Assembly (NCBI GenBank): GCA_017469545.1
Contig: JAFUGE010000017.1
Coordinates: forward strand, 55,872 to 119,871
Length of the DNA: 64,000 bases
Direction: 5' to 3'
From: Clostridia bacterium
GTDB lineage: Bacteria > Bacillota > Clostridia > TANB77 > UBA1234
Shown: piece after piece, positions 33,395 through 41,851 of the stretch
Layout of the letters: each line of letters begins with the position of its first letter
Numbering within the stretch: the stretch's first letter is position 1
Position numbers and translations under genes: made by a program
The notes under the pieces: generated by a model
The model's input: the letters and a program-made list of their open reading frames with translations, nothing else
Told to the model about the DNA's origin: nothing
The model's database searches: none

Positions 33395-34399
33395 TTATCC
33401 TTTATAATCCGCCAATGGATTATTTTCAACAGCTTGCCTGATTTGATAATTATCTACATGCGTATAAATCTCAGTCGTGCCAATATTTTCGTGCCCTAAG
33501 ATTTCTTGCAAAGCACGCACATCCACACCATTTTGATACATCAATGTCGCTGCAGTATGACGCAGCTTATGCGTAGAATAGCTTCCAAGGCCGCAGCTCT
33601 TAAGATAATCTTTTATAGTCGTCTGTACCATTCGATTACTAATACGCTTTTTTCTTTCACTCAAAAATAAGGCGTTTTTATCAGGTCCAGAAGAAATATT
33701 AGGCCTTACCGCCAAATATTCATTTAACGCATTAGTACAAGCTTTATTTAAATAAATGGTACGTTCTTTATTTCCTTTTCCAATAACAGTAAGTATTGCT
33801 TCGTCAAACTTAATATGGTCGATATTAATACTAACAAGCTCTGAAAGACGCATCCCACAATTAAGGAATAGGGTAGTCATTGCATAATCTCTGGCGGCCA
33901 GAATCTTTTTTTTATCACTTAAATCGCCGTCTCTTTTCTTATATTTATCGCCACTCTTAGCAATATCAAGCAATTCCTGACTTTCCGTAAGAGTGAGATA
34001 TTTAGGCAAACGCTTGCCAATCTTAGGATTTTCAAGCTCTTTTGCTGGATCGTTATCAATTATTTTAGCCTTGGAATAAAGATATTTAAAAAATCCTTTA
34101 ATACTAGCAGATTTTCTGGCTCTAGATGTCGCTGTATTATGACAACTATCACGAAGAAAAGTCATATAGGCATAAAGATCACTTAAATTAATATCACTTA
34201 GAAATTTAGCGTCTATATCAGCAATGGTATCAATATCGTCAATCGTTAGTTTACGATTGTCAGACTTTAAAACTTTCATGTATTTTAGAAATCGAACTAA
34301 ATCGTAACGATATTCATTAATAGAATTCTTAGATTTATTTAAGTTAGCATTATAATTTAAAAAATCAATCAAAACTTGTGGTAATCCATCATTAGTCAT
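33395..34399 (-). CDS. Xer-type tyrosine recombinase
   Basis: An N-terminal SAM-like core-binding domain (residues 5-115) precedes the catalytic domain. MRLSEL carries the first catalytic Arg; HKLRH at 277-281 gives the H-x-x-R pair; GHENIGTTEIYTHV near 301-314 gives the second His and the nucleophile Tyr312. Family members resolve chromosome dimers at dif or integrate mobile DNA. The 334-residue length is a little longer than XerC or XerD and nearer to the single-recombinase types. A dif-like palindrome lies 520 bp upstream and a half-site is next to its own promoter. GGAGG precedes the ATG. No phage genes are near, so chromosome resolution is favoured. Confidence 0.88.
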   Translation of the reverse strand: MTNDGLPQVLIDFLNYNANLNKSKNSINEYRYDLVRFLKYMKVLKSDNRKLTIDDIDTIADIDAKFLSDINLSDLYAYMTFLRDSCHNTATSRARKSASIKGFFKYLYSKAKIIDNDPAKELENPKIGKRLPKYLTLTESQELLDIAKSGDKYKKRDGDLSDKKKILAARDYAMTTLFLNCGMRLSELVSINIDHIKFDEAILTVIGKGNKERTIYLNKACTNALNEYLAVRPNISSGPDKNALFLSERKKRISNRMVQTTIKDYLKSCGLGSYSTHKLRHTAATLMYQNGVDVRALQEILGHENIGTTEIYTHVDNYQIRQAVENNPLADYKG

Positions 34400-34922
34400 A
34401 AAAAACCTCCATAAAATCTATCATATATTATAATAATAACATTGCACAAAATAAAAGTAAACAAATTTTTATCCTATCATGCTGAAAATGAGGTAGTAAA
34501 TTTATCAATTTAAATTGGTTTACCATAAACGACGCACGAGGATGCCCTAGAATCGATTTTTAGAAAAGGGGTAATGAAGTTATATGGGAAAAATAAGAGC
34601 TAATTCTCATAATTCGTTAAAATTTGAAGATAATACAATAAAAATATTAAAAATTGGTAATATTTAATTTAAAATCAAAGAATATAAACTAAAATAATAA
34701 ATTGTGAAAATAAATATAAAAAAACAATTTAAAATAAGGATATATAAAAATGGATACAAGATAAAATAATATTAAACTAAAAGAATATATAATAGAGCTA
34801 ATCATTAGAACACATAAAGATTACAAATTGTAATATAATGATAAAGTACATTTAATACCCAAAATATGCAAAAAGCTTCAAATTCAGTAATATAAAGCCT
34901 TTCATGATATTTGGCGCCGCGC
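34400..34922. other. AT-rich intergenic region next to the dif-like site
   Basis: About 520 nt with no credible ORF and low-complexity A/T sequence. It holds the recombinase promoter region (TATAAT on the minus strand near 34430) and a half-site at 34441, and otherwise nothing recognisable. Confidence 0.7.
34441..34453. promoter_or_regulatory. Half-site of the dif-like palindrome at the recombinase promoter
   Basis: ATTGCACAAAATA is the exact complement of the right arm at 34941-34953. It lies at the -35 region of the recombinase gene, so binding could give autoregulation. Confidence 0.5.
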
Positions 34923-34956
34923 ATTATTGTACAAAACTTATATTTTGTGCAATAAT
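34923..34956. other. dif-like recombination site
   Basis: Two 14-bp arms, ATTATTGTACAAAA and TTTTGTGCAATAAT, are complementary with one mismatch and flank a 6-bp centre (CTTATA). The inner 28 bp has the 11-6-11 layout of bacterial dif. It lies where the gene strand and GC skew switch, near a Xer-type recombinase gene. Recognition by that enzyme is an inference. Confidence 0.65.
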
Positions 34957-34995
34957 TACTACATATATAAAATGTATTGTCTTATCTTCTCTTCC

Positions 34996-35029
34996 ATAAA
35001 AAATAGACTGCATACCATATGCAATCTAT
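34996..35029 (-). terminator. Intrinsic terminator on the minus strand
   Basis: ATAGATTGCATA pairs with TATGCAGTCTAT around three bases, followed by a T run in the minus direction. It ends the 120-residue membrane protein gene. Confidence 0.85.
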
Positions 35030-35046
35030 CAAAATCTTATATTAGA

Positions 35047-35409
35047 TTATTTCTTCTTCTTATCTGAGCTTGGCTGCATAATCGCATCTAAAATCAATAT
35101 TCCGACTATAATAGCTCCCAATATAATTCCCCATCCAACAATACTTCTTGAGCCTTTCTGACCATTCTCGTCGGTTTCATTCGCCTTGTTTTCTAAATTT
35201 TCTGCGCCTTCTTTTACTTCATTCGACACATTACTAGCAGTGTCTTTGACACTATCAATAACGTCTCTTTCAATATTGATTTCGCTTCTTACGTAGTCAT
35301 TAACAACACTTGGCTTCCATGCAACTTTATAATATAACAAAATCACTAGAACAACGGCGCCTAGCACGATTAGTATTTTTTTCCAATTTTTTTTAAGTAA
35401 TTTTCCCAT
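35047..35409 (-). CDS. Membrane protein of unknown function, 120 residues
   Basis: ATG 35409 has GGAGG 5 nt upstream; a GTG 12 nt earlier overlaps that site. Two hydrophobic segments (residues 11-27 and 90-110) flank a charged, helical middle with DTASNVSNEVKEGAENLENKAN, which could be a coiled coil. The C-terminus is lysine-rich. No family is recognised. It is the first gene on the right side of the dif-like site and ends in a strong terminator. Confidence 0.75.
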   Translation of the reverse strand: MGKLLKKNWKKILIVLGAVVLVILLYYKVAWKPSVVNDYVRSEINIERDVIDSVKDTASNVSNEVKEGAENLENKANETDENGQKGSRSIVGWGIILGAIIVGILILDAIMQPSSDKKKK

Positions 35410-35553
35410 ATTATCCTCCACTCCTAATTTTTAGACATCTCTATTATAAATCAGATTACATAATTTAACAAGTCTTTTTTTCATTTTTTCGAAAATACTA
35501 TTAATGAAAATTTATATTCATTGCTTATAAATTTTCATTTGGAGGTGTTTGAA

Positions 35554-36288
35554 ATGAAATTTAAGCATATTGCGATGCTATTTGCCACTTTATTCCTCCC
35601 AGCTTGTTCCAATGAAACAACCAATGATGTACAACGACTAGAAGCTCAGAGAATTGAAAATATAGATACTCCTATCCAAGAACAGCCCATTGTCCCTGAA
35701 GAAAAGCCAATCAAATATAATGTTGATGTGATTAACGACGAAGAAGAAGTGAAAAAAGTCGAAGAAGATTTCAATATCACAAGAGATAGTGCTAATAATA
35801 TGGAGAATACTGAAATGATAGCAGAACTACAAAGCAGCCCTACTCTACTTTCTACATTCAGTACCAAAGTTTATACCAAGACAAACGCTAGAATGAATAA
35901 TCTAAATATTGTATGTGACAAAATCAGTGGTGTGGTAATTCAGCCAGGAGAAGAATTCTCATACAACACGGTAGCCGGCCCATATGATAAGGCTCACGGC
36001 TTTGGCAAAGCCACTGTTTTGATGGGGGATGGTACAGAGGTTCAAGGCTATGGTGGCGGTGTCTGCCAGGTAAGTAGTACACTCTATAACGCTGTAAAGA
36101 ATTGTGGCGTCGAAATTACGGAAAGGCATAATCATAGTAAAGACGTTTACTATGTACCAAGAAATCAGGACGCAACAGTTAGCTATGGCAATCTAGACTT
36201 TAAGTTTAAAAACTTAAATGATTATCCAATTCAAATTCAAGCTTCAGCCAACAAGCAAAATGTAACTGTAGAAATTTATAAGGTATAA
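35554..36288 (+). CDS. VanW-family lipoprotein
   Basis: A lipoprotein signal with the box L-P-A-C (Cys18) precedes a low-complexity acidic linker. Residues 115-240 form a VanW domain (FSTKVYTKTNARMNNLNIVCDKISG, FSYNTVAGPYDKAHGF, YGGGVCQVSSTLYNAV, then RNQDATVSYGNLDFKF). VanW-domain proteins are common in Clostridia and linked to the cell wall, with no established reaction. GGAGG precedes ATG 35554. It is one of three plus-strand genes in the right half of the window. Confidence 0.85.
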   Translation: MKFKHIAMLFATLFLPACSNETTNDVQRLEAQRIENIDTPIQEQPIVPEEKPIKYNVDVINDEEEVKKVEEDFNITRDSANNMENTEMIAELQSSPTLLSTFSTKVYTKTNARMNNLNIVCDKISGVVIQPGEEFSYNTVAGPYDKAHGFGKATVLMGDGTEVQGYGGGVCQVSSTLYNAVKNCGVEITERHNHSKDVYYVPRNQDATVSYGNLDFKFKNLNDYPIQIQASANKQNVTVEIYKV

Positions 36289-36292
36289 AATC

Positions 36293-36317
36293 GGGCAGCG
36301 TGCTACGCTGCCCCTAC
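36293..36317 (-). repeat. REP-like palindrome, CTAC orientation
   Basis: GGGCAGCG-N5-CGCTGCCC then CTAC, between convergent vanW-like and pilus-cluster genes. Confidence 0.85.
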
Positions 36318-36339
36318 ATTGTGTTTTATTTTATTTTAT

Positions 36340-37503
36340 TTATCTACATACTTCACATGCATGATATCCCGCATCAATGGCATGATAAACATTAATAAAT
36401 ATCTGTTCGTAAGTGGATGGATCCTCTTCATTGATTAGTGGACAATTATGCCTATGATATTTCCCATCTGCCGTCGCATAAATATAATTTGCTTGTACAA
36501 TTCTTGCGCCACCAAGCGAATAATTATTATAGAACGAATCCGTACCAATCGGCATTCCCTGGAAGAACGCTAAAACTGATATATCGTCAATCGTATTATT
36601 CCACTGATCTTTATCAATATCTGGAATATTAAAATTATAATTTACACCAATCAAATCAGCATACGTCTCGTGCTCATTTACCTCTTGCTGCAATGTTGCA
36701 ATAATCAAATTAATAATAGTCTCTCTTCTCAATATATGAAAACGACTAGCATCTACCACTATCTCACTCTTCTCGTCATATTCATAATCCTGTGCAACAT
36801 TCACATCATACATATAGCTTGGTACAACAGAAGAACCACTAACCGTTCTTGTTGCAAGTGTTCCAAGAATATAAGATAAATTGGATGTTAAATATGGTAA
36901 CGTATTAATGATATAATCTCTAGAATTTCCTGCAGCCGAAACAGAATTATTTAAAATCACTTCTTCCGACGCGTCTAACGTTCCAACATATCCCTCTAGT
37001 AATTTGTTCTCATTAGGCAAATAAACCTTCAAATCATTTCCCAACGTAAAATTAATCACAAGCCCTGTATTAAGGTCAGTATAAGAATACGGAACTTTCG
37101 GTTTTAAAACATAGTGATACCCTTCGGAAGCCGTATAATCATAGGAATACACATACAAGCCATCATACCCAATAATTAAAATTGCCGGTATGTACTGCCC
37201 AAAATAATCTTTTGCAACCTCCACATTAGAAGGCATATTAAAATTAACTGCCATGCTTTGGAAAAAACGATCTATGGAAGCCATGGCAACACTGCGAGTA
37301 ATCGGAATATTTTTCCCATACCCCAATTCCTCAGATACCTCAATAATCTGCGTTACCGCATCATAAGTTGCATTATCCAATATATTATCAATTCTTGTCT
37401 GATCTTCTAAAACAAGAGTTTTCTTCTGTATTGTATTTCTACAAACAACGGAAAAAGGAACCACTATTACGACAAATATAATAGCCCAATGAATGATTTT
37501 CAT
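36340..37503 (-). CDS. Tad-like cluster: membrane-anchored protein with C-terminal Cys/His motif
   Basis: 387 residues with one N-terminal helix (residues 5-20), a long extracellular-type region rich in S, N, T and Y, and a C-terminal motif HRHNC...HACEVC (about residues 360-386) like the small metal-binding ends of some bacterial surface proteins. It is the last gene of the Tad-like cluster and starts 9 nt after the previous gene. It may be a tip or major extracellular component. No family is recognised. Confidence 0.75.
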   Translation of the reverse strand: MKIIHWAIIFVVIVVPFSVVCRNTIQKKTLVLEDQTRIDNILDNATYDAVTQIIEVSEELGYGKNIPITRSVAMASIDRFFQSMAVNFNMPSNVEVAKDYFGQYIPAILIIGYDGLYVYSYDYTASEGYHYVLKPKVPYSYTDLNTGLVINFTLGNDLKVYLPNENKLLEGYVGTLDASEEVILNNSVSAAGNSRDYIINTLPYLTSNLSYILGTLATRTVSGSSVVPSYMYDVNVAQDYEYDEKSEIVVDASRFHILRRETIINLIIATLQQEVNEHETYADLIGVNYNFNIPDIDKDQWNNTIDDISVLAFFQGMPIGTDSFYNNYSLGGARIVQANYIYATADGKYHRHNCPLINEEDPSTYEQIFINVYHAIDAGYHACEVCR

Positions 37504-37512
37504 ACAGACCTC

Positions 37513-37989
37513 CTATTCCGATATAGCCCAAACAATACCGCCATAAGCTGTACCAATTTTAAACGACTCTTCGTTATTCGCATAAACAAACTCTCTAATA
37601 ACAGTCGCCTGCGTTTTATTCGTATTTCTCACAGTCACATAGAAATAATCATATTTATCTAAGCGATAGACACCATCTGTATCAAGCTTTCTCTCTATCT
37701 CGTTTGTATACACATTCATATACGCGCCAACATCTTCAATAAATTTACGATGTTCCATCGTGATAGCGAATGAATTTCCTGTCATGCCAAGTCTATTTTC
37801 AAAAGCAGAATACACTTCTTGTGAAATATATCCCGTATTTCGAACCGTATCAACAAAATCTGTAACCGTTGCATAAGTCGTAGTATACGACAAACTATCT
37901 TGCAATTCCCAAGTATCTAATAAAGGGAAAATAAACATGATAAAAATTGCAACAATAACCGCAAAAACAATTGCTAAAGAATCTTCCAT
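37513..37989 (-). CDS. Tad-like cluster: small membrane-anchored protein, 158 residues
   Basis: An N-terminal hydrophobic segment (residues 5-24) lies directly after MEDSL, followed by a soluble domain ending in AISE. GGGAGGAG precedes the ATG. The layout matches a pseudopilin without a leader peptide, or a minor assembly protein (TadE/F-like). The sequence is not clearly alignable to those families. Its position in the row of small single-helix genes suggests a shared role. Confidence 0.7.
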   Translation of the reverse strand: MEDSLAIVFAVIVAIFIMFIFPLLDTWELQDSLSYTTTYATVTDFVDTVRNTGYISQEVYSAFENRLGMTGNSFAITMEHRKFIEDVGAYMNVYTNEIERKLDTDGVYRLDKYDYFYVTVRNTNKTQATVIREFVYANNEESFKIGTAYGGIVWAISE

Positions 37990-38009
37990 TTATTTTCTCC
38001 TCCCTTTCA

Positions 38010-38459
38010 CTATTGGTTATAAGTATATACTAAGGTCTTCGTTCTATCGTCATAGCTAGCTGTATAGGTAGAAGCTTTATCTCTATCCATAGCTAGCCAA
38101 GAATTTAACTCCTTTTGCGTATTTCTCGAAATATTGCCGTCAACATACTCTCCCTCACCAGCAACCGTAAAAGTAAAAGAACTACCGTTGGAAGCAATAA
38201 TCTCCACACTGTCAAGATAAGACCTATTATTTTCAATATCCAAAACTGTCATAATAATTTCGTCTTTTTTTATTTTTCTCGTATAATCACGATCTTCCAT
38301 AATGGCATACTCAGACGCCATATTGTTAATATCACTAGCAACTATAATTCTTTCGGTATTCTGAATTAAAGAAGAATATAGTCGAATTGTAACTGTGGCT
38401 GCAATTACAAACATAAAGGCAGCTGCAGCCATCTGTAATGCTTTTTGAAAGTTATCCAT
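38010..38459 (-). CDS. Tad-like cluster: pseudopilin-like protein, 149 residues
   Basis: Starts MDNFQKALQMAAAAFMFVIA, sharing the MDNxxKALxMA start with the two genes upstream in the operon, followed by a single helix and a soluble domain (NSWLAMDRDKASTYTASYDD). AAGGAGG precedes the ATG. It belongs to a tandem row of three related small membrane proteins. No prepilin leader (G/A before a hydrophobic stretch with E5) is visible. Confidence 0.75.
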   Translation of the reverse strand: MDNFQKALQMAAAAFMFVIAATVTIRLYSSLIQNTERIIVASDINNMASEYAIMEDRDYTRKIKKDEIIMTVLDIENNRSYLDSVEIIASNGSSFTFTVAGEGEYVDGNISRNTQKELNSWLAMDRDKASTYTASYDDRTKTLVYTYNQ

Positions 38460-38500
38460 TAATACACTGCCTCCTTTTTAAGTTTGATTTTTCATTTTTC

Positions 38501-38884
38501 TTATTTCTTAGTAAAACTAACACTTGCAATCGCACCATTAGAACCGTAACTGTATGAGTAAGCATACTTATCTTTAAAGTTCTCCGTCAAGGTAACCTGG
38601 GCTTTTGTTGCTCCAGAATAAGTTGGCGCGATTGAAACTGCTGAAACATCATTTTCGATATCTTCAATTTTTCCAATAATATTATATACATCCAAACCTG
38701 TAATTTCGTCAGGGTAACTAATAAAAAATCGATTAAAGCTTTCAATCTGTGAAGCAGTTATCCTTCTTTCAGAAGCGTCGGCAACGCCTCTAGCTGTTGT
38801 AAGCATATACACAGATAATGATATGATTAGTATGGCAATTAGCATTCCACCTGCCATAATCAATGCTTTTGAGGCGTTGTCCAT
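38501..38884 (-). CDS. Tad-like cluster: pseudopilin-like protein, 127 residues
   Basis: MDNASKALIMAGGMLIAIL at the start, nearly identical to the next gene upstream (39305). One helix, then a short soluble domain (IGKIEDIENDVSAVSIAPTY). AAAGGAG site. A paralogue by recent tandem duplication of the first 20 residues at least; the C-terminal parts differ. Confidence 0.75.
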   Translation of the reverse strand: MDNASKALIMAGGMLIAILIISLSVYMLTTARGVADASERRITASQIESFNRFFISYPDEITGLDVYNIIGKIEDIENDVSAVSIAPTYSGATKAQVTLTENFKDKYAYSYSYGSNGAIASVSFTKK

Positions 38885-38918
38885 AAAAATTCGCTCCTTT
38901 CAAAATATTTTTTCACTC

Positions 38919-39305
38919 CTAATATACTCTAATTGTAGCAATTGCGCCTGTAGTACTATCATATGTTTCTTCTACATGATAAGTAGTTCTATTATTGATT
39001 GATGATGCTGAACTTAATGCTGTAGTTCCAGTTGCACCAGTATACAAATTAATAGTATAATCAGAATTTGCATTGTTTGTTTGTACTTTATTAATTAAAG
39101 TTTTTACTGAACTTCCTTTTACAGCTGTACCCAAGAATGGTATAAATTGCTCATTAAATGCCGTAACACCTAGAGCTTCAATTGTGCCAATTGAACTTTC
39201 TGCTTGCTCAGCAGATCTATTGTATAATAGAACTCCCAAACTAATTAACATTACTGCTATTAAAATAGCACCTGCCATAATTAATGCTTTTGATGCATTA
39301 TCCAT
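38919..39305 (-). CDS. Tad-like cluster: pseudopilin-like protein, 128 residues
   Basis: MDNASKALIMAGAILIAVM start, one membrane helix (residues 7-28), then a small T/S/N-rich soluble domain that could be exposed outside. AGAGGAGG precedes the ATG. First of three tandem paralogues, and the likely major subunit because of its position nearest to the assembly genes; this is an inference. Confidence 0.75.
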   Translation of the reverse strand: MDNASKALIMAGAILIAVMLISLGVLLYNRSAEQAESSIGTIEALGVTAFNEQFIPFLGTAVKGSSVKTLINKVQTNNANSDYTINLYTGATGTTALSSASSINNRTTYHVEETYDSTTGAIATIRVY

Positions 39306-39422
39306 AATAAAATCCTCCTCTTATCTTTACAAATTTTTGATTCCTTTCTTTGTGCAATGGAGCAGAACATACTGCACAAGAAGGCGAATCACTTTCCTAT
39401 ATATAATTCTAAAAATTATATA

Positions 39423-41781
39423 CTACAACATACTACCCATCTGTGTAAAGTAGCTTCCCATATCCACAACACTGACAAGTATCAATGGACCTATCAAGTA
39501 TCCAACGAATAAAACAACCATCGGCGTGAAACCAATAATTCTACCAATCATTGCTTTCTTCTTAATTAATCTTTCGTTAGCTTCTTTTCTCTTCTCTTGG
39601 AAGAAGTTTCTCTCTGTCTCAAGTTCGTCAAAAGCGTCTGTCAATTTTACATTTTCAACAGCTGATTGTAAACTTTCTACAATTCTAACAAAAGGTTTAA
39701 AAGGTGCATCTTCTTTTAATTGTTCTAAAGCTTGCCAAGCACCACTTTCGTAGTTGTTAAGACAAGTAGCAAGTGGCTCCTTGAAAATGTTTGAAAATCT
39801 TTCCAACCATTCAATAATATACTCAACAGAAACTCTCTCAATATGTACTAACATCAAGATAATCGTCTGGAACTGCATTACTTCGTCTTCCATTTCCATC
39901 GCACGCATCTTCTTTTGGAAAGACAATACAATTACTGGAAGATAATACATAAAGTAAGCAACAGCAATAGCAAACAATACTTCCGTCCACTTAATGTATT
40001 CGCTAGTCAATGTTACTAATTTGTCATATATACGCGATGCATTAGACTGTATCTGAGCGTCTGAAAGTGGAACGCTATTAATCTCTACAATGCCGTCAAT
40101 AATATCTTCCAAAGTGACTGCTCTGTCTGTACGACTCGTCGCTTTTTCCATTACTAAGTTTGTAAGTGAAACAACATAGTCATTTCTTGTATAATTGATA
40201 TGTGCATCAAAAATTGCCTTTTGAATCGAAGACTTTCTTGCTGCCAAATTAGGTTGAACCTTTTCGTATTGCTTATAAATCTTCTCAGCATCCGACTTCA
40301 CTTCTTCAGCAGTTACTCCCTGCAAACTCATTCTTTCGATTTCTCTTGCAATTTTTGCAACGGCAACCTCTTTGGTATCCTCACGAACAGATCTCTTAAT
40401 TTCGTCGTTCTTTTGTAGTTTTTCAATCGTAGCAGTATCGTAAGAAGTCAAGGCTTGTCCTGCTTGCATATCCTTTTCATTCATAGAACCAAAGACAACT
40501 TCTTCTTTCGTTACACTTGTTAAAACAGAATTGATTGCCATAGAATGTAGATACCAACATAGCACAAGCGTTGCAAAAAAGCCAGCAATCGCAGCCACTA
40601 CCCTTTCTACATAAAGCCACTCCATCTTCAAATCAGAAGCGGTCTCTTTTAGCAAATTCCTCATTTTAACATATTCTCTCTTAGAAGAATTTGGTGTAAG
40701 CTTATCAATTAACTGTTCTATAATTGGTACTCTATAAACTCTCTCCTGCCAAGGAATATCCTTTTGAATTTTTATTTTTATTCTATCATTATTTTCTTTT
40801 ACTTTCTTAAGCATTGCATAACAGAAGAATATGATAATAAGCATAAAAATTTGTATTGCAAATCCCCACTTGCCTTCGTAAAAGCTTCTCGTCGATTCGA
40901 AGGAACCAATCGCCCAATTCTTTAATGGAATAATAAAGATAATCGGGGCTAAAACGATGTATGACAAACTTTGGAATAAGTAGTCTATTTTATCACGTTT
41001 CATAATTTCAAGCTGTAACTCTTGCGTAATATTATTCATGTTCTTTAAGTATAGTGAAATCTCACCAACTTTTCTATCACCAAACTCTTTTGCTAAGTAT
41101 GATACACCCGCAAAAGCCTTTAAAAATCTATTTGGTGCAACATCATAATATTTTTCCAATTCCATTTCTGGGTCAGCAGAAATCATAATTTCATAAATTC
41201 TATCCGCCTGTAATGTAACCTCATAATCTTCTAGTAATGAAGCTTCGTAAATAGCTTCCTCAACCATATTTGTCTCGTGAAAAGCGTGTCTTACTTCGGA
41301 AAATAATTCAAGCTGTTGTTTTAATAATTTATCCTCAACTCTATTTACCATCGTATCAGTTAAATTTTCAAGAATAACCAAAACACCTATCAAAGAAACA
41401 AGCATCATAAATAAATCTTCTCTAGTAATGTAAGCTAAGATTATCGAAGCTAGTGCCGTAAAAATGACACCTCTAAGTGCAATCTTACCAGTATGCCCTC
41501 TAACCGTATACTCGTCGTCATTATCCAAAAGCTCAAGTCTACGTCTAATCTTATAAATATACCTTCTTACAACAGGTATGGTAGACATAGACAAGTATAC
41601 TTTCTGATAAAAAGCAGTCGAAGTATTTGACGACTTCGTAGCTTGACTCACTACCTTTTGAAGTGCAGCTCTTTGACTAGATTGATTCTTTTTTCGTAAC
41701 ACTAGGAACGCTATTAATATTCCGGACAATTGCTATTAAAGTAACTACGATAACAGCAACTAATATCGTTGTGATATCCAT
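39423..41781 (-). pseudogene. Fused TadB/TadC-like assembly protein, with apparent frameshift at its start
   Basis: The main frame (41729-39423, TTG) gives 768 residues with about seven hydrophobic helices: helices near 80-115, 240-290 and 365-390 form one unit; those near 590-615 and 730-755, with a GT2SSF-like cytosolic domain, form another. It looks like TadB and TadC joined in one chain. A perfect AAGGAGG site precedes ATG 41781, which encodes MDITTILVAVIVVTLIA and then stops unless the frame moves by one base near 41735, where it joins SGILIAFLVLRKKN. A 1-nt indel (real or sequencing) is the simplest explanation; a TTG start without a site is the alternative. Confidence 0.65.
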
Positions 41782-41851
41782 AAATCAATCCTCCTTCTGC
41801 AAAGTTCTATAAAGGCCTGAAAGGTCAAGCCTTTATAGTCATAAACAGGTA

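Noticed and set aside
33395..34399. Integrase of a prophage or integrative element
   Set aside because: No phage, conjugation or excisionase genes and no tRNA are nearby; the position at the strand switch fits a Xer recombinase.
34923..34956. Ordinary terminator
   Set aside because: It lies in a gene-free region, has no T run suited to either side, and its 6-bp centre with 14-bp arms fits a recombination site better.
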